A stretch of DNA of 64,000 nt from Martensiomyces pterosporus. Its lineage: Eukaryota; Kickxellomycota; Kickxellomycetes; Kickxellales; Kickxellaceae. The notes under the pieces were generated by a model. It saw nothing but the letters and a program-made list of their open reading frames with translations, had not been told where the DNA came from and made no database searches. Location of the stretch: assembly GCA_025201845.1 (NCBI GenBank), contig MU603943.1, forward strand, positions 164,666-228,665. The letters are read 5' to 3'. Numbering within the stretch: position 1 is the first letter of the stretch; each line of letters begins with the position of its first letter. Shown one piece after another: positions 50,980 to 61,734 of this stretch. Made by a program: the position numbers and the translations under genes.

Positions 50980-51348
50980 TCAGTATGGCCCACGCCCGCG
51001 GCCTCTGCCACGCCCACGCCCACGAGACCGATTAATCGTAGCCTTTCCGCGGCCCATTCCAATTCCACGCAGCTTGGCAAACTTTGGATCCATGCGCTTA
51101 AACATGGGAGCGTTTTTCAGCATGTCCGGGACTATGAAAAAGCGGACGTTGGACCCACGCACATATACGTGCTTCAAGTGCGAAGTGCGGCCGTCCCGCT
51201 CGGTCACTGTGATCTCCTTCATCTGCACGTTCATGTTGTCCTCGGTCTCTACCAGCTGGCCGCGGTAGAGCTGGCCGGTCTTTAGCTCGAGCGTGATGAT
51301 GTGGCCTTGCGACTCGTGCAAGAGCTTTACTGGAACTCCAATAGACAT
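50980..51348 (-). CDS. SMD3: Small nuclear ribonucleoprotein SmD3
   Basis: One exon, 122 residues. The Sm1 motif ([39 protein letters not shown]) and Sm2 motif ([20 protein letters not shown]) match SmD3 closely, including APMFKR. The C-terminus is an RG-rich tail ([11 protein letters not shown]) expected to carry dimethylarginine and bind SMN-type factors. SmD3 is part of the heptameric Sm ring on U1, U2, U4 and U5 snRNAs. It is intronless and converges on the dynein chain gene. Confidence 0.96.
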   Translation of the reverse strand: MSIGVPVKLLHESQGHIITLELKTGQLYRGQLVETEDNMNVQMKEITVTERDGRTSHLKHVYVRGSNVRFFIVPDMLKNAPMFKRMDPKFAKLRGIGMGRGKATINRSRGRGRGRGRGRGPY

Positions 51349-54288
51349 CCTACTCTAATGTGTATCAAGTATGTGACAGGAGGGCTGAAGAGAGAGTGAG
51401 CGGAAAAGAGGCGCGGTTGCTGTGGGATGGTGCGGCTCGGCCCGCGCCACAAAATTAATTGGCGAGCTTATATACGTTTACCACAAAAACGTGGGTCATT
51501 GGGTTTCATCATGTGACACAAGGCTCATGGTTCGCAGACAGCAGGTGTGGATGCTGTAGCGGCTCCATTAGCCGAAACCCGTGTGAGTAATGGAAACCCC
51601 CTTCCTGTGCTGCTGTGCATTTCTGGCTATGCAGGCTGCCATGGAGAGCGAAGAGACTGGAGCAGCGAGAGGATACATGCCGTTTATATTGGCAGCGGAG
51701 GAGATCGAGACATCAGCAGCAATAGCGGCGATCGGAATAGCAAATGGAAGCAGGGGACACCTTGAACGCCGCTGTCTCCACAATACCACACCCAGCCCAC
51801 CTTCTGTCAGCTCCCTTCTCATACAATGGCATACCAGTTTGTGGCGTGCACCCATTTCATTTATAGCGTCTCCTGCATGCTGTGCAAGAGCCCCTTGAGC
51901 ATGCATGTGAATAACCTCGGCTACATGCCACCTGCCCGGCTGCTCCAGTCCGTTGCCTGCTGTCGCTGCTGACCGGAGCAGCTCTTGCCGAAAGCGGGAG
52001 CTAGATTGGAAAATATGATTCCGCTCAGCAGCGCATCGTACACACGGCACAGGTGCCTGTTTTGTACAAATTAGCAAAGACGCAGTAAACGAGTGCATCC
52101 AGAAAATGCCCGTAGACTGCACTTGTTCAGTCTCTGATTCCGCGCCATTTCCCATATCGAACTCGCCACGGGAGGAAGACATAGCCTTTCCGGAACGGCT
52201 GCCGACAAAGAACGCCAGCAAGAGCAGTAGCAATAAGGGAGGGGCATGCCATCATTTGAGGAACACCGAGCTAACCAAGGAAATTCCCTAGCACCCAGTT
52301 CACTTTTTTTAATACACAATAAGAGCTCTGCTTGATACCTCAATGTGCGCTGCTTTGTGCTGAAATGGACAACGCGAAACGGAAGAGTCGGCATTTATGC
52401 ACTAGCACGCTATTCATGTGGGCCCATTTCGCAGCATAATGGAAACACGAACGCTAGTTGCGTGAACGGCACGCACACGTTTTTTTTTTGTTGCTTTTTG
52501 CAGCTGAACAAAACGCATACGCGAGCAGATAGAATGCATCATATGTCGGGCTGTCTTTCCTCCAAAACGCATGTGCCACATGTGGGGGCATACGAAAAAT
52601 TGGGCGCTGTGGTGTAGGCTTTAATTCTACGTCCGTCGATCGTGTGGAGTGAGCATCTGTCTCTGCCATGCGTGTAGCTCAACCCTGACTCCTGCTACGT
52701 CCTTAGCATGGTTGTTCCAAGAAAGGATTCAAGTATTGTGCCTTGCAGCAGATCTCGGGATCCTGGTATTAAATGCCGGCTCCGCGATCTGTGGAAACAC
52801 AAGGCGCTTTCTCATGCGATTGGGCATGGCGAATGTATCCGGCTCTTGTGCGACACCTCACACCTGCTTGCAGGAGGCGACGCATGTAGTTGTGGTGAAG
52901 GACTACTCGCTACAAACGGGGCCGCCCACATTCCAGACCGTGGTGTAATGTGCTTGCTCTGGAGAGCTGCAGAGCACGGCATCCTTGCTATTATGTATCA
53001 CTGGCGGAGTCGGCAGGGCGGCGGCCATTGTTAACATGAAGGAGGCTGCGGAGAAACACGCATCACGACATGTAGGTGCCCTACAGATATGACAGCAACC
53101 CACATCCACATGCGCCTTCTCGCTACAGACATGACACACATACATGCACTATTCGGCGAACAAGCGGGGTGCAGCTCAGCAAACAAGAGCGCAATAGCTG
53201 ATTATACAAGAGAATGGCCCAGTGCGTTCTCTATTTGCTAAATCGCGATTGTGCAATAGCAGGAGCTGACAGCAACCATACATGGAGGCACCAGCGGCCG
53301 CCGAATATGCAATGCACGGTGTTTGTACTGGCTGCCGTGCACAGTGGAGCGGGGAGGGGCTCGCAGTTGCATGGGTACTCCACTCGCATATGCCCGAAAT
53401 GGGCACACACGGCACGAAAGAAAAAAAACACCGATTGTTGTTCGCAGCGAGCCATTCCTGGGCCTGTCAAATCAACTCCTTTCCCGCTTGTGCCGAGTCC
53501 TCCCACTTTGTGCCGAATCCAACAGCACAACACACGTAGGGGGTGTTTGGCTGCATGGTTGACGTTAGCGCTCAGGTATTTTTCTTTTCATGCAAACGCA
53601 TGGAGCCTCGCATTTTGTCTACTGCTCTCCCATCTCCCGTACACCCGCCTCTCCTCATTGCTGCTGCTGCTGCTGCTGGCTGGCGCCATTTTTGTACGCA
53701 TACAGTAGCACACGTCTTTGGAAAGGCAGGGGGTGGTAGGCAGCCCCGCCCGTTTGCTCCTTGCCCTACTATTGCTTAGCGTCATTCTGAGCATGAGCAC
53801 TATGAAGTGCGAAATGGGCTTGTTCAGAGCCTCTGTTTGCTGGTGAGGCGCCGCCCTGTCCATACTTCCCAGCCCAAGAAAAAGCGCCCAGGTAATCCAG
53901 CACCCCTTGGTGCTCTTATCTACTCCATGCACTGGGCCACCACGCTCCTCCCTCCACACGCCTGCGCTGTCAATTAACGCCCATCGCCACATTCCCTCTC
54001 GCCTCCCCCATCCCCACCCAGCATAACTGCGTTTTTGACAGAATAGCTTGAGTGCCCAAGCGGCTTTTTATTGCCAGTGAAGGAAGGGAGCTGTGGATAT
54101 AAATGGGCTGTCGTTCGCCCGCCTTTTCCATACGCTACACTCGTCGCCGCCCCGCCTCATTCACCCACTCACTCCTCTTCTCTTATTGCCAAGTTAAACA
54201 CCTTACATCTACTCCCGCGACTTACCTCTACTCTCCCTCTAACTCATATCTGAAAAAAGACTAGGCGGAAATATACGTTTTCTACATC
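51349..54288. other. Gene-poor 2.9 kb stretch
   Basis: The longest region here without a supported gene. Open frames up to 221 codons exist on both strands but lack domains, consistent splice sites or codon bias. No repeat family, RNA gene or transposon was recognised. It has a short poly-T near 52480, a run of A near 53410, CTG repeats near 53660-53680, and a CT-rich end that probably belongs to the promoter of the small peptide gene. Confidence 0.5.
54098..54104 (+). promoter_or_regulatory. TATA-like box upstream of the small secreted peptide
   Basis: TATAAAT about 185 bases before the ATG, followed by a CT-rich initiator-like region (CACTCACTCCTCTTCTCTTA). The distance allows a leader of about 100-150 bases. 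Not tested. Confidence 0.35.
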
Positions 54289-54441
54289 ATGCGTTTCTTC
54301 ATTGCCACGTTGGTTGTCGTTCTTGTTGCCGCCGTTTGCGGAGCAGCCCCTGTGCCAGACGTTAATGATCACGCCAAGAGGGGTGGCGCCAACACTGGTA
54401 GCGCTTCGCCCGAGCGTGACTGGCCTGTCGCTGTGGGATAA
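54289..54441 (+). CDS. Small secreted prepropeptide with one Kex2 site (pheromone-like)
   Basis: A 50-residue reading frame, shorter than usual annotation cut-offs. It has a classic signal peptide (MRFFIATLVVVLVAAVCGA, cleavage likely after residue 19 or 20), a pro-segment APVPDVNDHAKR whose Lys30-Arg31 is a Kex2-type site, and a predicted 19-residue mature peptide GGANTGSASPERDWPVAVG ending at the stop. No Cys remain in the mature part. The layout (signal, X-Pro dipeptides, KR, short peptide with an aromatic) resembles fungal alpha-factor-type precursors, but there is a single peptide copy and no sequence match I recognise. Context supports a real gene: a TATA-like box, a CT-rich leader and an isolated position. 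It could instead be a cell-wall or defence peptide, or the 5' exon of a larger gene. Confidence 0.55.
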   Translation: MRFFIATLVVVLVAAVCGAAPVPDVNDHAKRGGANTGSASPERDWPVAVG

Positions 54442-55782
54442 GACTCTCTCCTTGGACACCGCTCACCCTCTGTGCCATTCTCGGGTGTTTCATGGCGTGG
54501 CCCACCCACTCTGTTTCATATTGTAGAAAGCTTTCTACCTGCAGAGCAGCTCTGCCATTCTTCTCTTACGATTCCATATGCAAATGAGATTTATACATGT
54601 TTATATGTGGACTTGGCAAATGGCACATGCGGGCGCACCAGCACACCTCAGTTGTATATTGGACCTAAATGGACGTGATTCCACAGCGAGCTGAGTTCTG
54701 TAGAAAGGCGCGTACGGCAATGCGACCCCATCGCCTAAACAGGGCCAACGCCTCATTGTTTGTTTCCATTGCTGCCGGTGTGGTTTGAATGGCCCACCGC
54801 GGGATGGCAGAAATTAGGAAGCCTGCAGACTCGTACGTCACGCCAAGCCGAGTAGAGCGCATTTGCACCCCTAGCTGGGCGCTTGGGCTCCAAAAAGGGC
54901 GCAGCTGGCTTGCTTGACCGTTATTTGCCGGGAGAGGAGAGGGAGAGCAAGCCACAGTGTGCTTGTGTCGGCAATTCCCTCTCTCCTGTTATGTCTCACC
55001 GCTGGTTCGAGGCATTGTTGTCTGATCACAACACCGGCGCTCGCTGGCGAGAACAATGGGCATTTCATATCGGCAGTTGCCGAGCGGAATGTGAATATGA
55101 AATTCCGTTTTTGGGCAAAGCAACGAGAGGAGGCGCTGATATCCAGCCCGAATGTCCTGAAAGCCTCCTTCCAAGTTCAAGCAACGCAGGCAGATGCTGA
55201 CTCTTTGCTGCTGATGCTGCTGCTGCTGGGAAGACGGAGGCGTTAAGGGCGCAAGTATGCATCCGCAAAAGCGGCAGAAGCTGGGCGGTAGAATGGGGGT
55301 GCTGGTGGTAAACACCTCGCAAGCCGCTTTGCCCAGCTGTTTGCTGTAAATGTGCCTTTTTCTTTACGCCGGCCGCACGATCGGACGTGAGGGCCGAGAC
55401 ACCTCGCGTTCTTTGAGGCACCACCCCAAACGCCGTGTAGCCAGATGCAGGCAGGTGGCGGGCTGCCTGCTGCCTGCATCTGTGGCTGGCAGCTGCATCC
55501 TGCACAACAGCCCTCGACACGTTCCACACAGCGGATCAGCGGATGATGGGATCAAGCACAACGCGAGCCAGAAGCAAACGACACGAATGCAAGCCAGGAA
55601 AAACAAACAAGGAAAAGGCACGGGGCATCGAGCCAAATGCACCCCCATGGACGCGACGAAAGCACCTACGTGAGCAGCTTGCCTTTCTTTCCTCATCCTA
55701 TTCTTTTTATGCCTCCTATACCACCGCATCCACCCGCAACAAAAGGCAAGGCAGCAAACAGCACGGCATATAGTCTATAGCC
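54442..55782. other. Intergenic between peptide gene and ASF1
   Basis: About 1.3 kb, with CTG/CTGCTG repeats near 55205-55225 and no supported gene. The last 100 bases are T/C-rich and likely form the ASF1 promoter. Confidence 0.5.
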
Positions 55783-56687
55783 ATGAGCGTCGTCAATATC
55801 ACAAACGTCAACATCTTGGAGCCCAAGTCGCACTTCCAGCAGCCATACAAGTTTGAAATCACTTTCGAGTGCCTATCACAGCTAGAAGATGGTAGAGTAT
55901 CCTCTTTTTCTCTCTCACTCGCCTGGCAAAGAAAGCAGCTACGAAGCCACGTCACTAATGCAGTGGTCAAATTCACCAGCTTTTTTAAATGGTAGACTTG
56001 GAATTCAAGCTCGTTTACGTGGGCTCAGCCGAAAACACAACACTCGACCAAGAGCTCGACTCGCTCCTGGTGGGCCCGGTGCCCGTCGGCGTGAACAAGT
56101 TCGTCTTTGAGGCGGATGCCCCGCAGGTGGACAAGATCCCCAAGGAGGACCTTGTGGGCGTCACAGTGATTCTGCTCACCTGCTCGTACAAGGAGAAGGA
56201 GTTTGTGCGGATAGGATACTACGTCGATAACGCATACGCGGACGAAGAGCTGGCAGCAAACCCGCCCGACGTGCCTGTGCTGGACAAGATCTACCGCAGT
56301 ATTCTAGCGGACAAGCCGCGTGTCACTCGATTCCCCATCAACTGGGATGACCCCGCTAAGGAGGAGCAGCCACCGGTCCAGCCCAGTGAGCAGGAGGAGG
56401 GCTCAAAGGATGCGCAGGGTGATGAGGAGCTTCCAGAAGACGAGATCGATGAGGATGAGGATCTTGAAGAGGATGAGGACGACGAGAAGGGGGAGGTCGA
56501 TTTGGACATGCTTGAGGAGCAAGATGAGGCTGAGATCATGGATGAGGACGATGAAGATGAAGAGGCGGCGGAGGGCGAAGAAGAGGCTGCGGATGAGGAG
56601 ATGGCTGGCGACGAGCAAGCGGGCAACGGCTTTGCTGAGATCTCCAATGGCGCCGTCTCTGGTGCTGTTCCAATGGAGACCGAGTAG
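55783..56687 (+). CDS. ASF1: Histone chaperone ASF1
   Basis: Two exons, 55783..55891 and 55996..56687, phase 1, GTAGAG..TAG; 266 residues. The N-terminal Ig-like core matches Asf1 throughout: [76 protein letters not shown] and [20 protein letters not shown], then GYYVDNAY and [10 protein letters not shown]. It includes the conserved Val/Asp/Glu face that binds histone H3-H4. A C-terminal acidic tail of about 100 residues ([10 protein letters not shown] and similar runs) follows, as in yeast Asf1. Asf1 hands H3-H4 to CAF-1 and HIRA for replication-coupled and independent nucleosome assembly. Confidence 0.97.
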
Positions 56688-56904
56688 CATGGGCACCGAC
56701 AATATACACACCCCTCTCTCTCTTTCTCTTTTTGGAACCACAACCTCGCCTTGCATCCGGCTTTCCAAATTCCACAACTGTCGTTTTTGCACACTTTGCT
56801 CTTCATGCTTTTATCAAAAGAAACCGGTATTAATAGCAGCAGCGCTCAGCCAAGGACTGAAAGAAAAGGCAGAAGCAAAAAAAAGAACGATAGCCAGAGG
56901 CAGT

Positions 56905-58308
56905 TTAGAGCTCGTCATGCGCACTGGTCTTCTCTGTGCCCTTCTTGGCGACAGACACGTCGAGATCGAACGGGAATCTCCGCATTCCACGGCCCTGGTA
57001 GCAAGCGTCGGCCCACTCAAGGAGACCAGCCCTATCAAATGCACCGCGATACGGCGCCGATGCGCTCTTGCGCGGGCTGATGGCCACAGCCGATGGAAGG
57101 TCGTCGGAGAGGTCAAACATTGTGCGGATCTTCTGGCCAACCGGCAAAAGCGCGTTGACCCAGGAGACACGGAGCGGAGCGCTGAGGGACTCCTCATCCT
57201 TTGGCTTCTCGTTGTTATCGCTGTCGTCGCCGAACTCGTTCTCGCTGTCGTCGCCATTGTCGCTCTTGGCCGCTGGCGTATGCGGGCTACGCAGCTGCTG
57301 GTCCCTCAGCACAGCCTCAAGCTGCTTCAATGCCTTGGCATGCTCCTCGCGGGATTCCTCAAACTCTGGCTCAAGTGGCAGGACGCCGATTATGCACACT
57401 ACAGGGATTGACGAGTCATCCGCTGGCTTGATGCAAAGCTTCTCGAGGTCGTCCTGGCCAGTTATCTCGTCGACGCTACCAGAAACCACGTCTACGGGCT
57501 TCCTAGATGCCTCGTCGCCAGAAGCAGCCTGCTCGCGCTTTGCACCCGATGTCTTCTTGGTTTTTTGAGCAATTGCCACGTTGTGAATAAACTTGCCCAG
57601 TGGTAAAAACTTGCTCTCGCCCTTGTAGACTTCGTATCTGTCCGCATCCTTCGCATCCGGATAGACAACGATAGCCGGCAGCTGCGTGGCTCCCAGCTTC
57701 TCCAAAAGCCCCTTCGCGGGACTTGAAATCTGCGCAAACTCCACCCTGCGATCGAAGTGCGCGCTCACGCCCTTCCACAGCTCCGCTGTAGTCTTCTTGT
57801 CTGTCAGCAGCACGGCTTTGGGAAGCTCAGTCGATGCAACGAACCCGTCCAACTCATCCGATGCCAGCTTCCTGCTAAGGTTGGGTAGGAGGGAGCGTGC
57901 AAACTTTACCATAGCCGATGACTTGCGCTCGCCCTGGTAGTCCACCGACCTACGTGTGCCCCGCTTCGTGCGTTTCTCTGTGAACACCTTCAGCGTGGGG
58001 AACCCCTGAACGTTGTACCGTGCGCATAGGGGCTTGTTCTTGTCCTCGTCGCAGTTGACTGCGTAGAACTTGGCTATTCCTAGGGTGCGCTTGGCCGCAC
58101 GCTCGTATTCGGGCTCCAGGCTCTGGCAGTGCCCGCACCAGGGCGCGTAGAACTTGACGAATGTCGGCTGTGAGGTTTTGGCGAGGATGCGGTCGAAGTT
58201 GGAGGCGGAAAGTGGTTTCACGGTGGAGCCTTTTTCGTACATGCCAGCGGCATTGTCGATGATAAGCGCGCTGGCTGCGAGCGAAAGGAGTGGCTTGAGC
58301 AGCAGCAT
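56905..58308 (-). CDS. ER protein disulfide isomerase, MPD1-like, HDEL-terminated
   Basis: One exon, 467 residues from the ATG at 58308 (the frame is open to 58452 but the hydrophobic start MLLLKPLLSLAASALIIDNA is the better signal peptide). One catalytic thioredoxin domain has the active site WCGHC (C58-C61), then AVNCDEDKNKPLCARYNVQG and FPTLKVF, closest to yeast Mpd1. Redox-inactive thioredoxin-like regions appear to follow (for example KAVLLTDKKTTAELWKGVSA, LEKLGATQLPAIVVYPDAK), with an acidic loop NGDDSENEFGDDSDNN. The C-terminus HDEL is the fungal ER-retention signal. It should form and reshuffle disulfides in secreted proteins. It converges on ASF1. Confidence 0.9.
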   Translation of the reverse strand: MLLLKPLLSLAASALIIDNAAGMYEKGSTVKPLSASNFDRILAKTSQPTFVKFYAPWCGHCQSLEPEYERAAKRTLGIAKFYAVNCDEDKNKPLCARYNVQGFPTLKVFTEKRTKRGTRRSVDYQGERKSSAMVKFARSLLPNLSRKLASDELDGFVASTELPKAVLLTDKKTTAELWKGVSAHFDRRVEFAQISSPAKGLLEKLGATQLPAIVVYPDAKDADRYEVYKGESKFLPLGKFIHNVAIAQKTKKTSGAKREQAASGDEASRKPVDVVSGSVDEITGQDDLEKLCIKPADDSSIPVVCIIGVLPLEPEFEESREEHAKALKQLEAVLRDQQLRSPHTPAAKSDNGDDSENEFGDDSDNNEKPKDEESLSAPLRVSWVNALLPVGQKIRTMFDLSDDLPSAVAISPRKSASAPYRGAFDRAGLLEWADACYQGRGMRRFPFDLDVSVAKKGTEKTSAHDEL

Positions 58309-58601
58309 GTGAATAATATAGAGGGGCTGGTGATAGCAGGCCGTTAGAATGCGTAGAGAAGAAAAAAGTGGCAGCTGAGCAAAGAAAAAAAAAGCAGCCA
58401 TGGCTCTCCTTGGAGCGTCTCGCTTAGTGCATGAGTGGGGTTTGGCAGCCAATCTGTTGCAGCAACGTCAAGGAAAAAGCTCTGCGCCAGTTTTGTGCAT
58501 CCACGTCATTGCCCCTCGGCTGATCAAGTGCTTTATCGTCATGCTTGTTATCACAGGAACAGCGATATCATCGAAAATTAAACGCCTATGTGCGCGTGGC
58601 T
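58309..58601. other. Short intergenic gap between disulfide isomerase and FAHD1
   Basis: About 290 bases with A-rich sequence near 58380. It should hold the isomerase promoter and FAHD1 3' end; nothing else seen. Confidence 0.5.
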
Positions 58602-59388
58602 TCATCCACGAGCAACAGCATCAAACTCAATGCGACTTAGCTCCTCTCCCTGGTACTCAAGCCCCGCCACCACCTTCTCCCCGGGCTCAATTGGCCCCAC
58701 ACCCTTTGGGGTTCCCGTAAGCAGCAGGTCTCCTTCCTCCAGAGTCATAACACGGCTAACATGCTCGATCAGCTGAGGGATCTGGAAGATCATCGCATCT
58801 GTGACTCCGTTCTGCTTGATCTGGCCGGCAACCTCGATCCACAAGCGGACATTATGCGGGTCCTGGATCTTGCTTGCCGGAATGAACGAGCCTACGGGCG
58901 TGAATGTATCGTAGCCCTTGGCCGCTGACCACGGCAGGCCCTTCTTCTTCACCTCATCCTGCAGGTTGCGTGCAGTCAGGTCCAGGGCTAGCGCATACCC
59001 GGCAATGTACTCGGCGGCGCTGGATGCCTCGATGTCGCGTCCAGTCTTTCCGATGACCACGCCAAGCTCGACCTCGTGGTGGACGATGCAGCCCTTGGGA
59101 ATCTCTATCTTGCCGGGCGACGTCACATATGAGGAGGTCGGCTTGAGGAAGAAGAAGGGGGCGGTGGGGACGGCGTTCCCAAGCTCCTTTGCGTGCTCGC
59201 TACAGAAACAAGGCACGGCAATGCCACAGGGATATGTACCGGTTAGAGGGAGCAAGGAGTGCTGGGTTTGCGCTGGTCGGCGCCTAACGCATCTTCGTCT
59301 CTGCTTTTCTCCTTGTTAGCGCATACCTAAAGTTTCTTCCAATCGCGACGATTTTGCGACCGGTCTGGACGAAATTACGGGCAGACAT
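58602..59388 (-). CDS. FAHD1: FAHD1-type acylpyruvase / oxaloacetate decarboxylase
   Basis: Two exons, 59327..59388 and 58602..59199, phase 2, GTATGC..TAG; 219 residues, equal to human FAHD1 (about 220). The joined start MSARNFVQTGRKIVAIGRNF leads into SEHAKELGNAVP and APFFFLKPTSSY. Metal-binding and catalytic marks of the FAH family follow: HHEVELGVVIGK, GYALALDLTARNLQDEVKKK, GLPWSAAKGYDTF, LITYPE-like IFQIPQLIEHVSRVMTLEEG and DLLLTGTPKGVGPI. FAHD1 hydrolyses acylpyruvates and decarboxylates oxaloacetate with Mg2+ or Mn2+ in mitochondria. The basic, acid-free N-terminus fits mitochondrial import. Confidence 0.93.
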
Positions 59389-59650
59389 TTCAAAAGCGAC
59401 TTGAACAAGAGCGTGCTTGATTGCTAATTCAAAATATGGAAAGTGTAGGGTAAGGAAACAAAAAGCGAACTAGGAGGAGCGTGCTTTTTTACCGAGGGGA
59501 AGGGCGAGCGGCCGCTGGTCCGCTGCTTGAACGCCTCTCCACCGTGTCCCTTTGGCAGCTGCAGTGGCCATCGCATGCACTGTTTTGTTCCCAGGGTGGC
59601 AAGTTCGGGAAAACAATGATCCCACAAAGGCAGACACAGGTACTATGTGC

Positions 59651-61734
59651 TCATCTGCGTGCCTTGGCCTTTTGGCTGCGCCGGGCTGGCGTGCTGGCAT
59701 GGCCATTGACGCTGACGCGGTTCTCCTGTTTTGTGGGAGTGCGCAAGAGCGGTTTCAGAGGCGACTTCGGGGTGCTTGGTGCATCCGAGTACGCCGACTC
59801 CTTGCGCAGCGCCGATTTGAGCTTGAGGTCCGGCGGCGTGGCAAGAGCTGGCTCGGCCGAGGGCAGCATCGGCACCTTCTTCAGGAACCGCTTGACGGAG
59901 TTGCGCTCAAGCGCCCACGTGAGCCGCTTCTTCTCTGAGCTCGACTTGCCATCCTTGTGCGCCGCCGCCTTGTTCTTGGGCGTCGTCTGCGTGTCCCCGT
60001 TTACCTTGGTCTTCTTGGCTGGTGTCGAGGCGGCTGTTGGTGCCTGAGGCTTCTTGTCCTTGACGACAATCGACATCTCAGCCTCGGCCAACAGTGACGG
60101 CTCGCTCTCCCTTCTGCGCTTCTGCTGTCCATTGCTGACCGCCGATGATGGCTTGTTCTGAGCCTTCTTACTCTTGTCGCGGACAACCCAGGCGCTGTCC
60201 TTAGCAGCAGCACCACCGTTGGTCGCTGATGCTGAGACATTTGTGGGCTTCCTTGTAGCGGATGCTTCAGAGATGGGGACAAGATTGGGCATATCCTCTT
60301 GCACATTGAGAGGGGCTGCATCGGGTTTCTTTGCCTTCTTCTTCTTCTGCACACGCTTCTCCTTGTTGCTCTTCGGGCGGTCGCCGCTATTCTCTGTAGT
60401 TCCGAATCCCGCACGCTTCTCCATCTCGCGAATCTTGGCAATATCCTGCTGGAACTTCTTCTCCTCCTCGGCCGACGCCTGCCGCTCCAGGGCGTTGACA
60501 TCAAAGTCCACTGCGCCTGTATCAATCATGGCCTTGAGCTCCTTGCGCTCCTTGCGCTCCTGCTTCTGCTTGTCCCATTTTTCCTTGCGCTCATTCATCT
60601 TCTTTACCTTCTTGCGCTTAAACTTCTCCGCGATCTTGCGTTCCTGGGCCCCGATGGGCTCGCGAACAATGATTTGTTTGCCAAACACAATGTCGTTCTC
60701 CTCATCAGGGAATGTGTCGCACAGCGTCTGGTACAGGGCATGCAGCCGCTTGCGGCCCAGGGACCGCATGCTCTCTTCCCCAGCGATGGACATGATGCGC
60801 TTCTTGATCTCGGGAATGCTGTCCATGAGGAACTGGACCTTGTCCAGTGTCTCGTGCTCAATCTGGTTGTCGTGGAGCACATCGGCGTCTTCCTCCCCAT
60901 CGCTGCTATCCTCGGCCTGTGCCTGGTCCTCGGCCTCGGCGATACGGACGACCGTGTTCTCAAACACCTTCTCCTGGATAATCGGTGGCAGATGCCTGAT
61001 CGTCGTGGATCCGATGAACCGCATGAAAGGCTCAAGAAGAGCAGCCACAGGAATTGCGGCGCCAGACTCCTCCTCCTCCTCCTCCTCTTGTTCTTCCAGC
61101 TGCCCCGCTCTCAGTCGCACAAGCTCGTCGATGTAGACGTCAGCCACATGAGTGCGCGTGCTGTTTGGGATCTTTGGATCCGTGGGGCTAGCGGGGAATT
61201 CGGTAATAACCTTCAAGTACTCCGCGACCAAGTCCTCGTCCCATCCGCTCTGCTCCATCGACTTGAATGTAAAGAAGATCATCCGACGTGTAAGCAGCAA
61301 GTACTTGTCGATCCGGTGCTTGTCGATGTCGAACCACTCGCGGCAGATCGTCTCCCAGAACGCACGCACAAACAATACACGGTTAGCGCCCTTGCACGCT
61401 AGAATCATGTTGGAGATGTCCCAGGACAGTTCCTGCTGCACAAGAGGCTTGTCCGAGAGCCAGAAGCAATAGAAGAGCGCCTTCCATTGCCGTAGCATAT
61501 CCATGTATGTGAACTCGCTCTCCTGAGAGAGAATCACATTGAGTTTTCCGACGGCCTGATCGCGCACCTCTTTATCTACAGTGTTGTATCCAAACACAGC
61601 GAGTAAACGGGCTATTAGCAATTGTGTGTGGCTGAAGGCGCCAATAGTTCTGGGTGCTTGTGTTATATTTGCAACATACCGACATGGGCAAGCTTCTTGC
61701 CAAAGGCCAGCTCCTGAGCCGTGAGTTCTATCAT
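59651..61734 (-). CDS. RRP1: RRP1/Nop52 ribosome biogenesis factor
   Basis: Two exons, 61680..61734 and 59651..61611, phase 1, joined across a 68-base GTATGT..TAG intron; 671 residues. The joined start MIELTAQELAFGKKLAHVAR, then VRDQAVGKLNVILSQESEFT, is the conserved Rrp1 N-terminus. Next come KALFYCFWLSDKPLVQQELS, FVRAFWETICREWFDIDKHR, DKYLLLTRRMIFFTFKSMEQ and FPASPTDPKIPNSTRTHVAD, all family marks. The C-terminal half is charged and Lys-rich with several basic clusters (KFKRKKVKKMNERKEK, EKRVQKKKKAKKP). Rrp1 acts in the nucleolus in processing 27S pre-rRNA toward 25S and 5.8S. It shares a divergent promoter region with eL33. Confidence 0.93.

Noticed and set aside
51568..52233. A 221-codon minus frame starting with a hydrophobic stretch, possible secreted protein
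   Set aside because: No typical signal cleavage, no domain, mixed composition and no codon bias; likely chance.
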